Of a stretch of DNA of 64,000 nt, positions 42,692-51,847 are shown piece by piece. Position 1 is the stretch's first letter. Every line of letters starts with the position of its first letter. The stretch is from NCBI RefSeq assembly GCF_006363895.1, contig NZ_CP040953.1; one strand, 5' to 3'. Source of the DNA: Methylopumilus universalis. Its GTDB lineage: Bacteria > Pseudomonadota > Gammaproteobacteria > Burkholderiales > Methylophilaceae. Under the pieces are notes generated by a model that had not been told where the DNA came from, made no database searches, and saw only the letters and a program-made list of their open reading frames with translations. A program made the position numbers and the translations under genes.

Positions 42692-44665
42692 ATGTTTGAC
42701 TCTCTTCCCCTGGTCCTGATTTTACTTGTAAGCTCAGTTTTACTAGTTGGGCTATTCCGATATTTAAAATTACCCGCAATGATTGCCTATTTTGTTGTGG
42801 GATTGATTTTAGGGCCTCATTTGATTGGTGTTCTGCCTGATTCTGAGTCTAGTCGCCATGTTGCTGAGTTTGGTATTGTGTTTTTGATGTTCAGTATTGG
42901 CCTTGAGTTTAGCTTGCCTAAACTTTATTCCATGCGACGTATCTTGTTTGGCTTAGGGGGCGCACAGGTACTTATCACTTTATTTGCTTCTATTAGTCTT
43001 GCCTGGTGGTTAGGACTGCACTTAACTTCAGCATTCGTAATCGGCAGCGCAATTACTATGTCATCAACAGCAATTGTCTCAAAAATTTTAATGGAGCGCG
43101 TTGATTTAAATTCAAGACATGGTCGATTGGCCATTGGTATTCTTCTCTTTCAAGACATAGCCGTTATCCCAATCTTAATATTGATCCCAGCGCTTGGGGC
43201 TTCATCAGGTGATATTGGGACTATTTTTTTAATGGCACTTTTAAAGGCCATTTTTTTACTTTCTATTCTTTTTAAATTCGGTAGACCTTTAATGAACTCT
43301 TGGTTTGCTTTGGTAGCAAACCAAAGGTCACGTGAATTATTCATTTTGAATGTCTTGATGATTACCCTTCTTTTTTCTTTCGCTACAAAAATGGCTGGAT
43401 TATCTTTTGGTATTGGAGCATTTATGGCTGGCATGCTCATTTCTGAAACTCGCTATCGTTATCAAGTTGAATCAGACATTGCAGCCTTTAGAGATATTTT
43501 ATTAGGACTCTTCTTTATTAGCATTGGTATGCTGCTAAATCTTCACCAAGTTGCTTCGAATATCGGTTTTATCATTTTAGTTACTTTAGGATTTATTTTA
43601 TTCAAAGCGTTTGTGATTATGGCTCTTGCGCGATTGTTTAATTATGAAATTGGGGTAGGTATTAGAACGGGACTTATATTAGCCCAAGCAGGAGAGTTTA
43701 GTTTTGTGATACTAGCCCTTGCCAGAGAAGAGCATGTCATAGGAGCCCATGCTTTCCAAATTATTCTAGCTGCTTCATTACTTTCAATGATTTTAGCCCC
43801 ATTTATTATTCAGTATAACGGCCGTATAGCGCGTTATTTATCAAAAAGCTATAACCGTAATAGTTCTGACACAGTTGAGGCGATCCAATCGATAGGCCGC
43901 ACTTTAAAAGACCATGTAATTTTGTGCGGTTATGGAAGAAGTGGGCAGTATTTAGGGCGATTTTTGAAAGAAGAGAATATTCCTTTTATTGCGATTGATA
44001 TCGACCCAACGCGAGTGAGTGATGCATCAGCTGGTGGCGAACATGTGATGTATGGCGATGCAAGTAGAAGAGTTGTTTTAGACGCTGCAGGGATTAAAAC
44101 AGCTAAAGCACTTGTGATTAGTTATGCTGACTTTAGGGCCACTATGAAAGTGCTTCATGTGATTCAAGATACATATAAAAATATACCAGTCATTGTAAGG
44201 ACGCTCGATGACACACACATGGATGAGATTAGAAATGCAGGAGCCAGTGAAGTTGTGCCAGAAATTTTAGAGGGCAGTTTAATGCTGGCGTCGCACGCGT
44301 TAGTTGTTTTAGGTGTTCCTTTAAATCGAGTCGTAAAGCGTATCCGGTCTTTTAGAGAAGAGCGTTATAAAATGTTTAGAGGTTATTTTGCCGGTATCTC
44401 AGACGCAGAAGCTGAAGTGACAGAGCCACAACTGAGACTTCATGCGATTGAAATTACAAAGGAATCTCATATTCATTCATGGAAACTTAATCAAATTCCA
44501 TTCGCCATGCTTAATGTAGAGCTTAAGTATTTGAGGCGTCCTAATATGTTAGAAGATATAGAGCCTAGAGATGACATTGTTTTATCTTCAGGGGATGTTC
44601 TTGTTGTGTTAGGTGTTGCAAATAAACTTAACGCTTTAGAAAAATACGTTCTGACTGGCAAATAA
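42692..44665 (+). CDS. Kef-type potassium/proton antiporter with TrkA-N domain
   Basis: The 657-residue protein has a CPA2 antiporter domain of about 12 helices (residues 1-380, with IVFLMFSIGLEFSLPKL and AQAGEFSFVIL), a RCK/TrkA-N nucleotide-binding domain (about 405-525, VILCGYGRSGQYLGRFLKEE) and a TrkA-C domain (about 560-655). It resembles KefB/KefC and related monovalent cation antiporters. No KefF/KefG partner is nearby, so glutathione gating is uncertain. Followed by thiO three bases after the stop. Confidence 0.9.
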   Translation: MFDSLPLVLILLVSSVLLVGLFRYLKLPAMIAYFVVGLILGPHLIGVLPDSESSRHVAEFGIVFLMFSIGLEFSLPKLYSMRRILFGLGGAQVLITLFASISLAWWLGLHLTSAFVIGSAITMSSTAIVSKILMERVDLNSRHGRLAIGILLFQDIAVIPILILIPALGASSGDIGTIFLMALLKAIFLLSILFKFGRPLMNSWFALVANQRSRELFILNVLMITLLFSFATKMAGLSFGIGAFMAGMLISETRYRYQVESDIAAFRDILLGLFFISIGMLLNLHQVASNIGFIILVTLGFILFKAFVIMALARLFNYEIGVGIRTGLILAQAGEFSFVILALAREEHVIGAHAFQIILAASLLSMILAPFIIQYNGRIARYLSKSYNRNSSDTVEAIQSIGRTLKDHVILCGYGRSGQYLGRFLKEENIPFIAIDIDPTRVSDASAGGEHVMYGDASRRVVLDAAGIKTAKALVISYADFRATMKVLHVIQDTYKNIPVIVRTLDDTHMDEIRNAGASEVVPEILEGSLMLASHALVVLGVPLNRVVKRIRSFREERYKMFRGYFAGISDAEAEVTEPQLRLHAIEITKESHIHSWKLNQIPFAMLNVELKYLRRPNMLEDIEPRDDIVLSSGDVLVVLGVANKLNALEKYVLTGK

Positions 44666-44668
44666 AGT

Positions 44669-45682
44669 ATGACAAAAAAAGTTGCTGTCATTGGCGGCGG
44701 TATCGTGGGATGTATAACTTCATTCTTTCTTATTAAAGAAGGATATGAAGTTACTTTAGTTGATCAGACTGCCATAGGCCAGGAAGCTTCGTGGGCCGGG
44801 GCTGGCATTCTCTCCCCTTTATTGCCTTGGAACTACCAAGATAGCGTCAATGATCTTTGTTTTGGAAGTGCTGATTTTTATCATCAACTTTCTGAAATTT
44901 TAAAAAAAGATACAGGCATTGACCCTGAATGGACTGAGTCAGGAATGTTGATATTCGACGAGCATGATAAAGATCTCGCGATGAATTGGTGTCAAAAAAA
45001 TTCTATTGAAATTAAACAAATTCAAATAGAAAAAACATCATGCTTGCTTTTGCCGCATGTTGCCCAAATTAGAAATCCTCGCTTATTAAAAGCCTTAAAA
45101 AAATACTTAATTAAAAATAATGTCGTGATAATGGAGCATCAAAAAGTTAGCCCCATTTCTGATCCAAATAATTTTATTCGCCATCTTCAAATCGAAAAAA
45201 ATACTAATTTGGAAGCAGATTTTTATGTTGTGGCATCAGGGGCATGGAGCTCAAACGTTTTAAATGAAATTGAGATGCCAAAAATTCGACCTATTAGAGG
45301 GCAGCTTATTCAATATCCTACTATTAAAGAAAGATTGCCATACATCCTTTATAAAGATGATTTCTATTTGGTGCAAAGACAGGATGGTGTTGTTCTTGGG
45401 GGAAGTACAAAAGAAGATGTTGGTTTTGACAAAGGTATTACAGAAGAGGCTAGAAATTCTCTTCAGCAGAAAGCCGAATCTTTAATGCCTATTTTAAAAA
45501 ACTACAAAATTGAAAATCAATGGAGTGGTCTGAGGCCAGGCTCCCTAGATAATGTGCCTATGATAGAAAAGCATCATAAATACAATAATGTATACTTAAA
45601 TGTCGGTCACTATCGTTATGGATTGACGATGGCCCCAAAAGCAGCAAGAATAATTAGTGATTTAATAACTTTAAATGGATAG
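44669..45682 (+). CDS. thiO: glycine oxidase ThiO-like
   Basis: The 337-residue FAD amine oxidase has the N-terminal Rossmann site VAVIGGGIVGCITSFFL (about 5-21), QEASWAGAGILSPLLPW (about 39-55), and the C-terminal SGLRPGSLDNVPMI and GHYRYGLTMAPKAARIISD that mark the ThiO/DadA group. ThiO makes dehydroglycine for thiazole synthesis. No other thi gene is adjacent, so thiamine role is by family only. It starts three bases after the antiporter gene. Confidence 0.87.
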   Translation: MTKKVAVIGGGIVGCITSFFLIKEGYEVTLVDQTAIGQEASWAGAGILSPLLPWNYQDSVNDLCFGSADFYHQLSEILKKDTGIDPEWTESGMLIFDEHDKDLAMNWCQKNSIEIKQIQIEKTSCLLLPHVAQIRNPRLLKALKKYLIKNNVVIMEHQKVSPISDPNNFIRHLQIEKNTNLEADFYVVASGAWSSNVLNEIEMPKIRPIRGQLIQYPTIKERLPYILYKDDFYLVQRQDGVVLGGSTKEDVGFDKGITEEARNSLQQKAESLMPILKNYKIENQWSGLRPGSLDNVPMIEKHHKYNNVYLNVGHYRYGLTMAPKAARIISDLITLNG

Positions 45683-45687
45683 GTGCT

Positions 45688-46302
45688 ATGCGATTAAATA
45701 TTTTTACAATTGTACTTCTATTCATCACAAGCTTTAATGCTATGGCGATTGAAGAACCAGAATTTATCAGCATTGAAAAAAAAGATGCATTTGAGATTAG
45801 AGAGTACCAGCCTAAATTGATAGCTCAGGTTCTTGTTAATGGAACATTTGATAGCGCATCGAGCAAAGGATTTCGTTTGTTAGCCGATTTTATTTTTGGA
45901 AATAATAAAACAAATGAAGGGTCAAAAAAGATTGAAATGACAGCGCCGGTAGTTACGCGCGATGCTTCTGAAAAGATAGAAATGACAGCGCCAGTTATTT
46001 CTGAAGAAACAGAAAAGGGATGGTATGTCAGCTTTAATATGCCAAAGCAATATACAAAAGAGACTCTTCCTGTTCCTAATAATTCAGAAGTTAAAATTAT
46101 CGAAATTCCTGCAGAAAAATTTGCAGTTATTTCTTTCTCTGGTTTGGTACGAGAGAAAAAATATGCCGAGATGTTAAGTTTACTTAATGAAGAAATGAAA
46201 AAAAGAAACTTAGATCCAAAAGGCCCTGTAATACTAGCTCGCTATAATCCGCCTTGGACTCTCCCATTTTTAAGAAGAAATGAATTGATGTTTAGATTTT
46301 AA
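45688..46302 (+). CDS. SOUL-family heme-binding protein
   Basis: The 204-residue protein has a signal peptide (about 1-20) and the SOUL domain with YQPKLIAQVLVNGTFDSASSKGFRLLADFIFGNN (about 40-73) and two copies of KIEMTAPV (about 88 and 103), a family hallmark. Function is unknown; heme binding is known for some relatives. Five bases after thiO. Confidence 0.88.
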   Translation: MRLNIFTIVLLFITSFNAMAIEEPEFISIEKKDAFEIREYQPKLIAQVLVNGTFDSASSKGFRLLADFIFGNNKTNEGSKKIEMTAPVVTRDASEKIEMTAPVISEETEKGWYVSFNMPKQYTKETLPVPNNSEVKIIEIPAEKFAVISFSGLVREKKYAEMLSLLNEEMKKRNLDPKGPVILARYNPPWTLPFLRRNELMFRF

Positions 46303-46330
46303 AAAAACAATTACTTGTCTGGATAAAATT

Positions 46331-46729
46331 ATGAAACCTAACAAATTTAGTAAGCTTACTCAGCATGGCCTTACATTAGCAGGGCAAGCCGTTTTAATTG
46401 TTATTACTGTAGCAACTATTTTTGCGGTTTTACAAGAGATCCGACATATTTGGGATGCAGGCACAATAGCGGTTGGCGATCTTCTAATGCTTTTCTTGTA
46501 CTTAGAAGTGATGTCGATGTTAAATCATTATTTAGGGTCGGGAAATCTTCCAGTACGCTATCCTTTATACATTGGCATTATTGCCTTAGCTCGTTTTCTT
46601 GTTTTAGATATTCAAGAAATTGATGCATTTAAGATGTTTGCTCTTTCAGGATCAATATTACTCATTGCAATTGCGATATTAATTGTTCGATATGGACACG
46701 TTCGATTCCCCTACAATGAAGACAATTAA
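46331..46729 (+). CDS. psiE: PsiE family phosphate-starvation-inducible protein
   Basis: The 132-residue protein has four hydrophobic helices (about 14-36, 48-66, 76-94, 105-122) and the LQEIRHIWDAGTIAVGDLLMLFLYLEVMSMLNHY stretch typical of PsiE. It is an inner-membrane protein whose role is not known; in E. coli it is induced by phosphate starvation. It lies 28 bases downstream of the SOUL gene. Confidence 0.9.
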   Translation: MKPNKFSKLTQHGLTLAGQAVLIVITVATIFAVLQEIRHIWDAGTIAVGDLLMLFLYLEVMSMLNHYLGSGNLPVRYPLYIGIIALARFLVLDIQEIDAFKMFALSGSILLIAIAILIVRYGHVRFPYNEDN

Positions 46730-46768
46730 AATATTTTCATTCATTTGAGCGGCATCGGAGTAACACTT

Positions 46769-47284
46769 TTATTTCTTCGTTTTAATTGCTTTCATAGGTT
46801 TTGCCTTAACCTCTCGTTTATAAAGTCCAGAGCGTCCTCCAGACTTTTCCACTAAGTGGATATTTGAAATTACCATCGTACGGTCTACTGCTTTCACCAT
46901 GTCATAAATGGTGAGAAGGGCGATGTTGACGGCTGAAAGGGCTTCCATTTCAAGTCCTGTTTGTGCAAAACATTCACAAGATGATTGACAAACAATCGTA
47001 TTATTTTTTTTATCAATGTTAAAGTTTATATCAATTTTAGTCAGGTTGATTGAATGACAAAGAGGAATAAGCTCCCAAGTTTTTTTTGCTGCTTGAATTC
47101 CTGCAATTTTTGCAGTGCTAAGAACATCACCTTTTTTAATTAAATTAGCTTGAATTAGTTTTAAAGTTTCTTTGTTTAATTGAATTGTGCCTTCGGCTAT
47201 TGCTTTTCGATGGGTAATTGCTTTATCAGTAATGCCTACAAGTTGCGCATCACCTTTTTGATTAATATGAGTTAGTTTTTTCAT
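46769..47284 (-). CDS. moaC: molybdenum cofactor biosynthesis protein MoaC
   Basis: The 171-residue enzyme makes cyclic pyranopterin monophosphate. The family signature is clear: LTHINQKGDAQLVGITDKAITHRKAIAEG at the N-terminus, GDVLSTAKIAGIQAAKKTWELIPLCHSINLTKIDI (about 57-92), TGLEMEALSAVNIALLTIYDMVKAVDR and KSGGRSG near the end. Length is slightly over the usual. Stands alone, divergent from the bepA-like gene; no other moa gene is here. Confidence 0.96.
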   Translation of the reverse strand: MKKLTHINQKGDAQLVGITDKAITHRKAIAEGTIQLNKETLKLIQANLIKKGDVLSTAKIAGIQAAKKTWELIPLCHSINLTKIDINFNIDKKNNTIVCQSSCECFAQTGLEMEALSAVNIALLTIYDMVKAVDRTMVISNIHLVEKSGGRSGLYKREVKAKPMKAIKTKK

Positions 47285-47348
47285 AAATTTAATTAGTTTA
47301 TCTTCTCAAACTTAGATGTAAGTGATTATTAATCTAGGTATCATACCA

Positions 47349-48785
47349 ATGATGAAATTTATAATTACATTATTAATAAGTTTTTTTTGTTACCTATCTG
47401 TTTTTGCTAATGAATTACCTGATTTGGGTGATTCATCTCAACTCATTATATCCGCGAAAGAAGAACAGGCTATTGCTAGAGCAATTTTAAAGGAAGTAGC
47501 AGTTAGCCCTGAAATTGTTCAGGATATTGAGGTGATTGATTATCTGAGAAATTTAGGCGATAGATTAGTGGCATATAGCCCGAACAAAAGACAACAGTTT
47601 AATTTTTTTGTAGTTAATGAGTCTTCAATTAATGCTTTTGCGATGATTGGTGGTGTGATTGGCGTTCATACAGGTTTAATTTTAGCTTCAAATAGTGAAT
47701 CAGAGGTTGCTAGTGTATTGGGCCATGAAATTGCTCACGTGACACAAAGACATTTACCAAGAATGATTGCTCAGCAAAAAAATGATTCAATTAAAACTGT
47801 ATTAGGTATTGCTTTAGCTCTTCTTGTCGCCAGAGCCAATCCTCAGTTGTCAGCTGGCACAATGACAGCTGCTTCAGCTATGGGAGTTCAAAAACAATTG
47901 GACTATACGAGAGAACATGAAAAAGAAGCAGACCGGGTAGGTTTTCAAATTTTGACTGACGCGGGTTTTGATGGTCGATCAATGGTTTCATTCTTTAACA
48001 CTCTTCAAAGAGGCTCTCGTTTTTCAGAAGGCGCGGCACCAAGCTTCCTAAGAACTCACCCTATTACAACTGATCGTATAAGCGATATTTCAAATAGAGT
48101 CAAAGAAAGTCGTTATAGACAAATACCTGATAACCCTGATTTTATATTTATTAAATCAAAATTGAGAGCTTCAAATGGTACGCCTCAATCTGCGGTCGAT
48201 GAGTTTGAAGGAAGCATTAAAGATAAACGTTATATGAATGAAGCATCCGAGCGATATGGGCTGGCAATCGCTTACATGAGGAAAAGTGACTTTGTCAGGG
48301 CCCGGCAAGAAGTTGAGTGGCTAAAAACGAATACTAAAAAAAATGCACTGATTGAAACGCTTGGTTGCAAACTAGAGGTTTCCACTAACCAACCAGTCCA
48401 AGCATTAAATCATTATTTAAAAGCGCTAAATATATACCCCAACTATCGAGCTTTAATTTACGGACTAGCAGAACATTACCTAATGACAAATGAACCTGAA
48501 AAATCTATCAGACTTATTAATGAAAAGTTAAATACCTATCCTGAAGATAGCTATTTCTATGAATTGCTTTCTAAGGCTTATGCAAAAGAAGGAAAAGAAT
48601 TGCTTCAATATCAAGCTCAGTCCGAGGCTTACTATCGTAAATTTAACTTGCCTAGAGCAATAGAGCAGATGGAGTTTGCTGCTAAATCTAAAGATGGTAA
48701 TTTTTATCAAAAATCGATTGTGGAGTCCCGTTTAAAACAATTGAAATTTGAGAATAGCCTCGAAGACATCAAAGATAAAAAATAA
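47349..48785 (+). CDS. bepA: BepA/YfgC-like M48 metalloprotease with TPR repeats
   Basis: The roughly 478-residue periplasmic protease has a signal peptide, the zinc motif HEIAHVTQRH (about 136-145), a later Glu ligand in EHEKEADRVGFQIL, and C-terminal TPR-type helices (about 300-450). BepA in E. coli promotes outer-membrane protein LptD assembly and degrades failures. ATG at 47349 or 47352 (MMKF); an in-frame GTG at 47322 is less likely. Divergent from moaC. Confidence 0.9.
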   Translation: MMKFIITLLISFFCYLSVFANELPDLGDSSQLIISAKEEQAIARAILKEVAVSPEIVQDIEVIDYLRNLGDRLVAYSPNKRQQFNFFVVNESSINAFAMIGGVIGVHTGLILASNSESEVASVLGHEIAHVTQRHLPRMIAQQKNDSIKTVLGIALALLVARANPQLSAGTMTAASAMGVQKQLDYTREHEKEADRVGFQILTDAGFDGRSMVSFFNTLQRGSRFSEGAAPSFLRTHPITTDRISDISNRVKESRYRQIPDNPDFIFIKSKLRASNGTPQSAVDEFEGSIKDKRYMNEASERYGLAIAYMRKSDFVRARQEVEWLKTNTKKNALIETLGCKLEVSTNQPVQALNHYLKALNIYPNYRALIYGLAEHYLMTNEPEKSIRLINEKLNTYPEDSYFYELLSKAYAKEGKELLQYQAQSEAYYRKFNLPRAIEQMEFAAKSKDGNFYQKSIVESRLKQLKFENSLEDIKDKK

Positions 48786-48872
48786 AATTATATTTTTAGT
48801 CTTATCTAGACCTTAAATATATTGTTTTACTTTGATAAGTAAAATATATCACATATATAATAACAATTGATT

Positions 48873-48900
48873 TTACATATTAAATTGACCTACCTATAAT
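48873..48900 (+). promoter_or_regulatory. candidate ahpC promoter
   Basis: TTACAT (48873-48878), 16-base spacer and TATAAT (48895-48900) lie 35 bases before the ahpC ATG; an AAGGAG ribosome-binding site precedes the ATG. No OxyR half-site pattern was confirmed. Confidence 0.5.
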
Positions 48901-48935
48901 CAACATTTTTAAACCAACCAAAGAAGGAGAAGACG

Positions 48936-49502
48936 ATGTCTTCATTAGTTAATACCGAAGTAAAACCGTTTAAAGCAACAGCATTTCATAACGGTAAGTT
49001 TGTTGATGTTTCAGAAGCAAGCCTTAAAGGCAAATGGTCAGTGGTAATTTTTATGCCAGCCGCATTTACATTTAACTGCCCAACAGAAGTTGAAGATGCT
49101 GCTGATCACTATGCGGAATTTCAAAAAGCAGGCGCAGAAGTTTATATTGTGACGACAGACACACATTTTTCCCATAAGGTATGGCATGAAACATCGCCTG
49201 CAGTTAGCAAAGCTAAGTTTCCATTAATAGGTGATCCAACGCATCAATTAACACGCGCTTTTGAAGTGCATATTGATGAAGAAGGTCTTGCTTTGCGCGG
49301 TACTTTTATCATCAATCCAAAGGGCGAAATTAAAACGATGGAAGTGCATGACAATGCCATAGCTCGTGACGTTAAAGAAACATTACGTAAGCTTAAAGCC
49401 GCACAATATGTGGCTAATAATCCAGGCCAAGTATGTCCAGCTAAATGGCAAGAAGGCGCTAAAACAATCGCTCCATCTCTAGATCTCGTAGGTAAGATCT
49501 AA
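48936..49502 (+). CDS. ahpC: alkyl hydroperoxide reductase subunit C (peroxiredoxin)
   Basis: The 188-residue typical 2-Cys peroxiredoxin has the peroxidatic Cys48 in FTFNCPTE and resolving Cys near residue 169 in GQVCPAKW. The preceding stretch reads FMPAAFTFN rather than the common FYPADFTFV. It reduces peroxides using AhpF, encoded next. Strong AAGGAG ribosome-binding site. A hairpin without T run separates it from ahpF. Confidence 0.95.
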   Translation: MSSLVNTEVKPFKATAFHNGKFVDVSEASLKGKWSVVIFMPAAFTFNCPTEVEDAADHYAEFQKAGAEVYIVTTDTHFSHKVWHETSPAVSKAKFPLIGDPTHQLTRAFEVHIDEEGLALRGTFIINPKGEIKTMEVHDNAIARDVKETLRKLKAAQYVANNPGQVCPAKWQEGAKTIAPSLDLVGKI

Positions 49503-49518
49503 TTACAAAAAAATGAAC

Positions 49519-49539
49519 CCCAGGCCATATAGGCCTGGG
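49519..49539 (+). other. GC-rich intergenic hairpin between ahpC and ahpF
   Basis: CCCAGGCC and GGCCTGGG form an 8-bp perfect stem with a five-base loop, 17 bases after the ahpC stop. No T run follows, so it is not a classical terminator; it could shield the ahpC mRNA 3' end or cut read-through into ahpF. Confidence 0.6.
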
Positions 49540-49566
49540 AATTTCATAAACATCTTAGGTAAATAA

Positions 49567-51120
49567 ATGGCTCTAGACATAACAATTAGAAATCAATTAC
49601 AAGACTACATGGCTAGACTTGTGAGCCCTATTAAGCTTTTAGCAAATGTTGACGAGAGCACTTCATCCCAAGAAATGTTAGGGATGTTAGAGGAAGTTAC
49701 TTCTTTATCAGAAAAAATAACTTTAAATAAGGAAACAGATGTTTCCAAGAGAATCCCATCTTTTGAGGTAAATCGAGAGATAGACCCTACAGGCATAACT
49801 TTTGCAGGTATTCCGTCGGGGCATGAATTTACGTCATTTGTTTTGGCTTTGCTCCAAGCAGGAGGACATCCATTAAAGTTAGATGCCGAAAAAATAGAAC
49901 AAATTAAAAACATACAAGGTACGTTTCATTTCGAAACTTATATATCGCTGAGTTGCCATAATTGCCCTGATGTTGTTCAGGCGCTAAATGCAATATCTAT
50001 TATTAATCCCAATATTTCTCATACCATGATAGATGGCGCCTTATTTCAGAAGGAAGTGGAAGATAAACAAATTATGGCTGTGCCTACTATCTTTCTTAAT
50101 GGCGAGCCTTTTGGCCAAGGAAGAATGGAGCTTGATGAAATTGTAAATAAGATTGACTCAAGTGCTAGCTTAAAAGAAGCTGAGAAAATTTCTAAAAAAG
50201 AAACTTACGATATTTTAATTATAGGAGGCGGTCCAGCGGGAGCGTCAGCTGCTATATATAGTGCTCGAAAAGGCATACGAACAGGAATTGTGTCTGAGCG
50301 TTTTGGCGGACAAGTTATGGACACTTTAGGTATAGAAAATTTTATTTCGGTCAAAGCCACAGAAGGACCAAAGTTAGTCGCAGCTCTTGAAGAGCACGTA
50401 AAAGAATATGAAGTCGATATTATGAATTTACAGCGTGCAAAGAGCATTCAAAAAAATGATGAAAATGCTTTGTTTGAAGTAGAGTTAGAAAATGGCGGAA
50501 AGCTTAAAAGTAAATCAGTCATTGTTGCAACGGGCGCAAGATGGAGAGAGTTAAATGTTCCTGGCGAAAAAGAATTCAAAGGTAAAGGTGTAGCTTATTG
50601 CCCACATTGCGATGGGCCTTTATTTAAGGGCAAACACGTTGCAGTCATAGGTGGAGGAAACTCTGGTGTTGAAGCCGCGATTGATCTTGCAAATATCGTT
50701 GGGCATGTCACGCTTTTTGAATTTGCCGGAGAACTCAAGGCTGATGATATCTTACAAAAGAGACTCTATAGCTTGTCAAATGTTGATGTCATATTAAATG
50801 CACAAACATTAGAAGTTCTTGGCTCTGATAAAGTGAATAGCATGATTTATCTTGATCGAAAAACAAACGAAAAGAAAACGATTGCACTTGAAGGTATTTT
50901 TATTCAAATTGGACTATTGCCAAATACTGACTTTGTAAAAAATACTGTAGATCTTTCTAAGTTTGGAGAAATTATTATTGATAGCCATGGCCAATCTTCA
51001 TTACCAGGGCTATTCGCAGCTGGGGATGTAACCACCGTACCTTATAAGCAGATTATTATTGCAATGGGCGAGGGTGCTAAGGCTTCTTTAGGGGCTTTTG
51101 ATTACTTGATTCGTCAATAA
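49567..51120 (+). CDS. ahpF: alkyl hydroperoxide reductase subunit F
   Basis: The 517-residue flavoprotein has an N-terminal double-thioredoxin domain with CHNC (about 130-133), an FAD site IIGGGPAGASAAIYSARKGI (about 219-238), the second active site YCPHCDG (about 345-351), an NADH site AVIGGGNSGVEAAIDLAN and GLFAAGDVTTVPYKQIIIAMGEGAKASLGAFDYL at the end. It supplies electrons to AhpC. Confidence 0.97.
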   Translation: MALDITIRNQLQDYMARLVSPIKLLANVDESTSSQEMLGMLEEVTSLSEKITLNKETDVSKRIPSFEVNREIDPTGITFAGIPSGHEFTSFVLALLQAGGHPLKLDAEKIEQIKNIQGTFHFETYISLSCHNCPDVVQALNAISIINPNISHTMIDGALFQKEVEDKQIMAVPTIFLNGEPFGQGRMELDEIVNKIDSSASLKEAEKISKKETYDILIIGGGPAGASAAIYSARKGIRTGIVSERFGGQVMDTLGIENFISVKATEGPKLVAALEEHVKEYEVDIMNLQRAKSIQKNDENALFEVELENGGKLKSKSVIVATGARWRELNVPGEKEFKGKGVAYCPHCDGPLFKGKHVAVIGGGNSGVEAAIDLANIVGHVTLFEFAGELKADDILQKRLYSLSNVDVILNAQTLEVLGSDKVNSMIYLDRKTNEKKTIALEGIFIQIGLLPNTDFVKNTVDLSKFGEIIIDSHGQSSLPGLFAAGDVTTVPYKQIIIAMGEGAKASLGAFDYLIRQ

Positions 51121-51122
51121 GA

Positions 51123-51725
51123 TTAAATTTTATTGGCTGCAATAATTTCTTTAAGCAGCGGAAGAGTAATAGGTCTTTTGTAACTTAAAGACCATTTATC
51201 TAAATCTTCTAAAATAGAAAATAAATTTGGCATATCTCTTTTTAGATGCTTTAAGCAATAGTCAACAATATCGCCGTTAAGTTTCATACCTCTTTCATCA
51301 GCGTGTCTTAGAAGTGCTAATTTTTTTTCTTCATCTGAGAGAGCTATAACTTCATAAGTTATTCCCCAAGCAAGTCTCGTGGCTAAATCATCTCTTAATT
51401 TCATCTGGAGCGGCGAATAAAGTCCAGTCACAAGCATGTTCTGATGAGATTCTTTGCATCGATTATATGTGTTGAATAATTCAATTTGATCTGAGTCATT
51501 AAGTAAATGAACGTCATCATGAATCACAAATCCATGATCAGATGCAATTTGAGCCAAATGTGATTTACCTGAACCTTCGTTACCCCAAAGATATATGAAT
51601 TGAATAGGTAGTTTATGGGAGATGATTTGCTTTAAGGTATGAATTACTTCGATATTTTGACCAACCACAAAATTTTCAAAAGATTGTTTTGGGGTTGGAG
51701 ATAGAGCTAATAGCATCTGTTTCAT
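51123..51725 (-). CDS. hda: DnaA regulatory inactivator Hda-like
   Basis: The 200-residue AAA+ protein resembles the DnaA ATPase domain without DNA-binding domain: FENFVVGQN (about 16-24), YLWGNEGSGKSHLAQIA (Walker A about 45-56) and a degenerate Walker B region (HDDVHLL). It should stimulate ATP hydrolysis by DnaA with the sliding clamp; a clamp-binding motif is suggested by KQMLLALS near the N-terminus. Convergent with ahpF, two bases between stops. Confidence 0.88.
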   Translation of the reverse strand: MKQMLLALSPTPKQSFENFVVGQNIEVIHTLKQIISHKLPIQFIYLWGNEGSGKSHLAQIASDHGFVIHDDVHLLNDSDQIELFNTYNRCKESHQNMLVTGLYSPLQMKLRDDLATRLAWGITYEVIALSDEEKKLALLRHADERGMKLNGDIVDYCLKHLKRDMPNLFSILEDLDKWSLSYKRPITLPLLKEIIAANKI

Positions 51726-51847
51726 ATCTATGAGAAAGCTTATTTAAGTAAAGATAGCCTTAATTATGCACATCTTTAAAATATATTTCGGTTAAAATTT
51801 CAATTATAACGACTAACCCAAATGTTTAATGAAAGAGAGTTAATCTT

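Noticed and set aside
42925..43440. Antisense ORFs inside the Kef-type antiporter gene
   Set aside because: They are shadows of a membrane-protein gene on the opposite strand, with no independent start signals.
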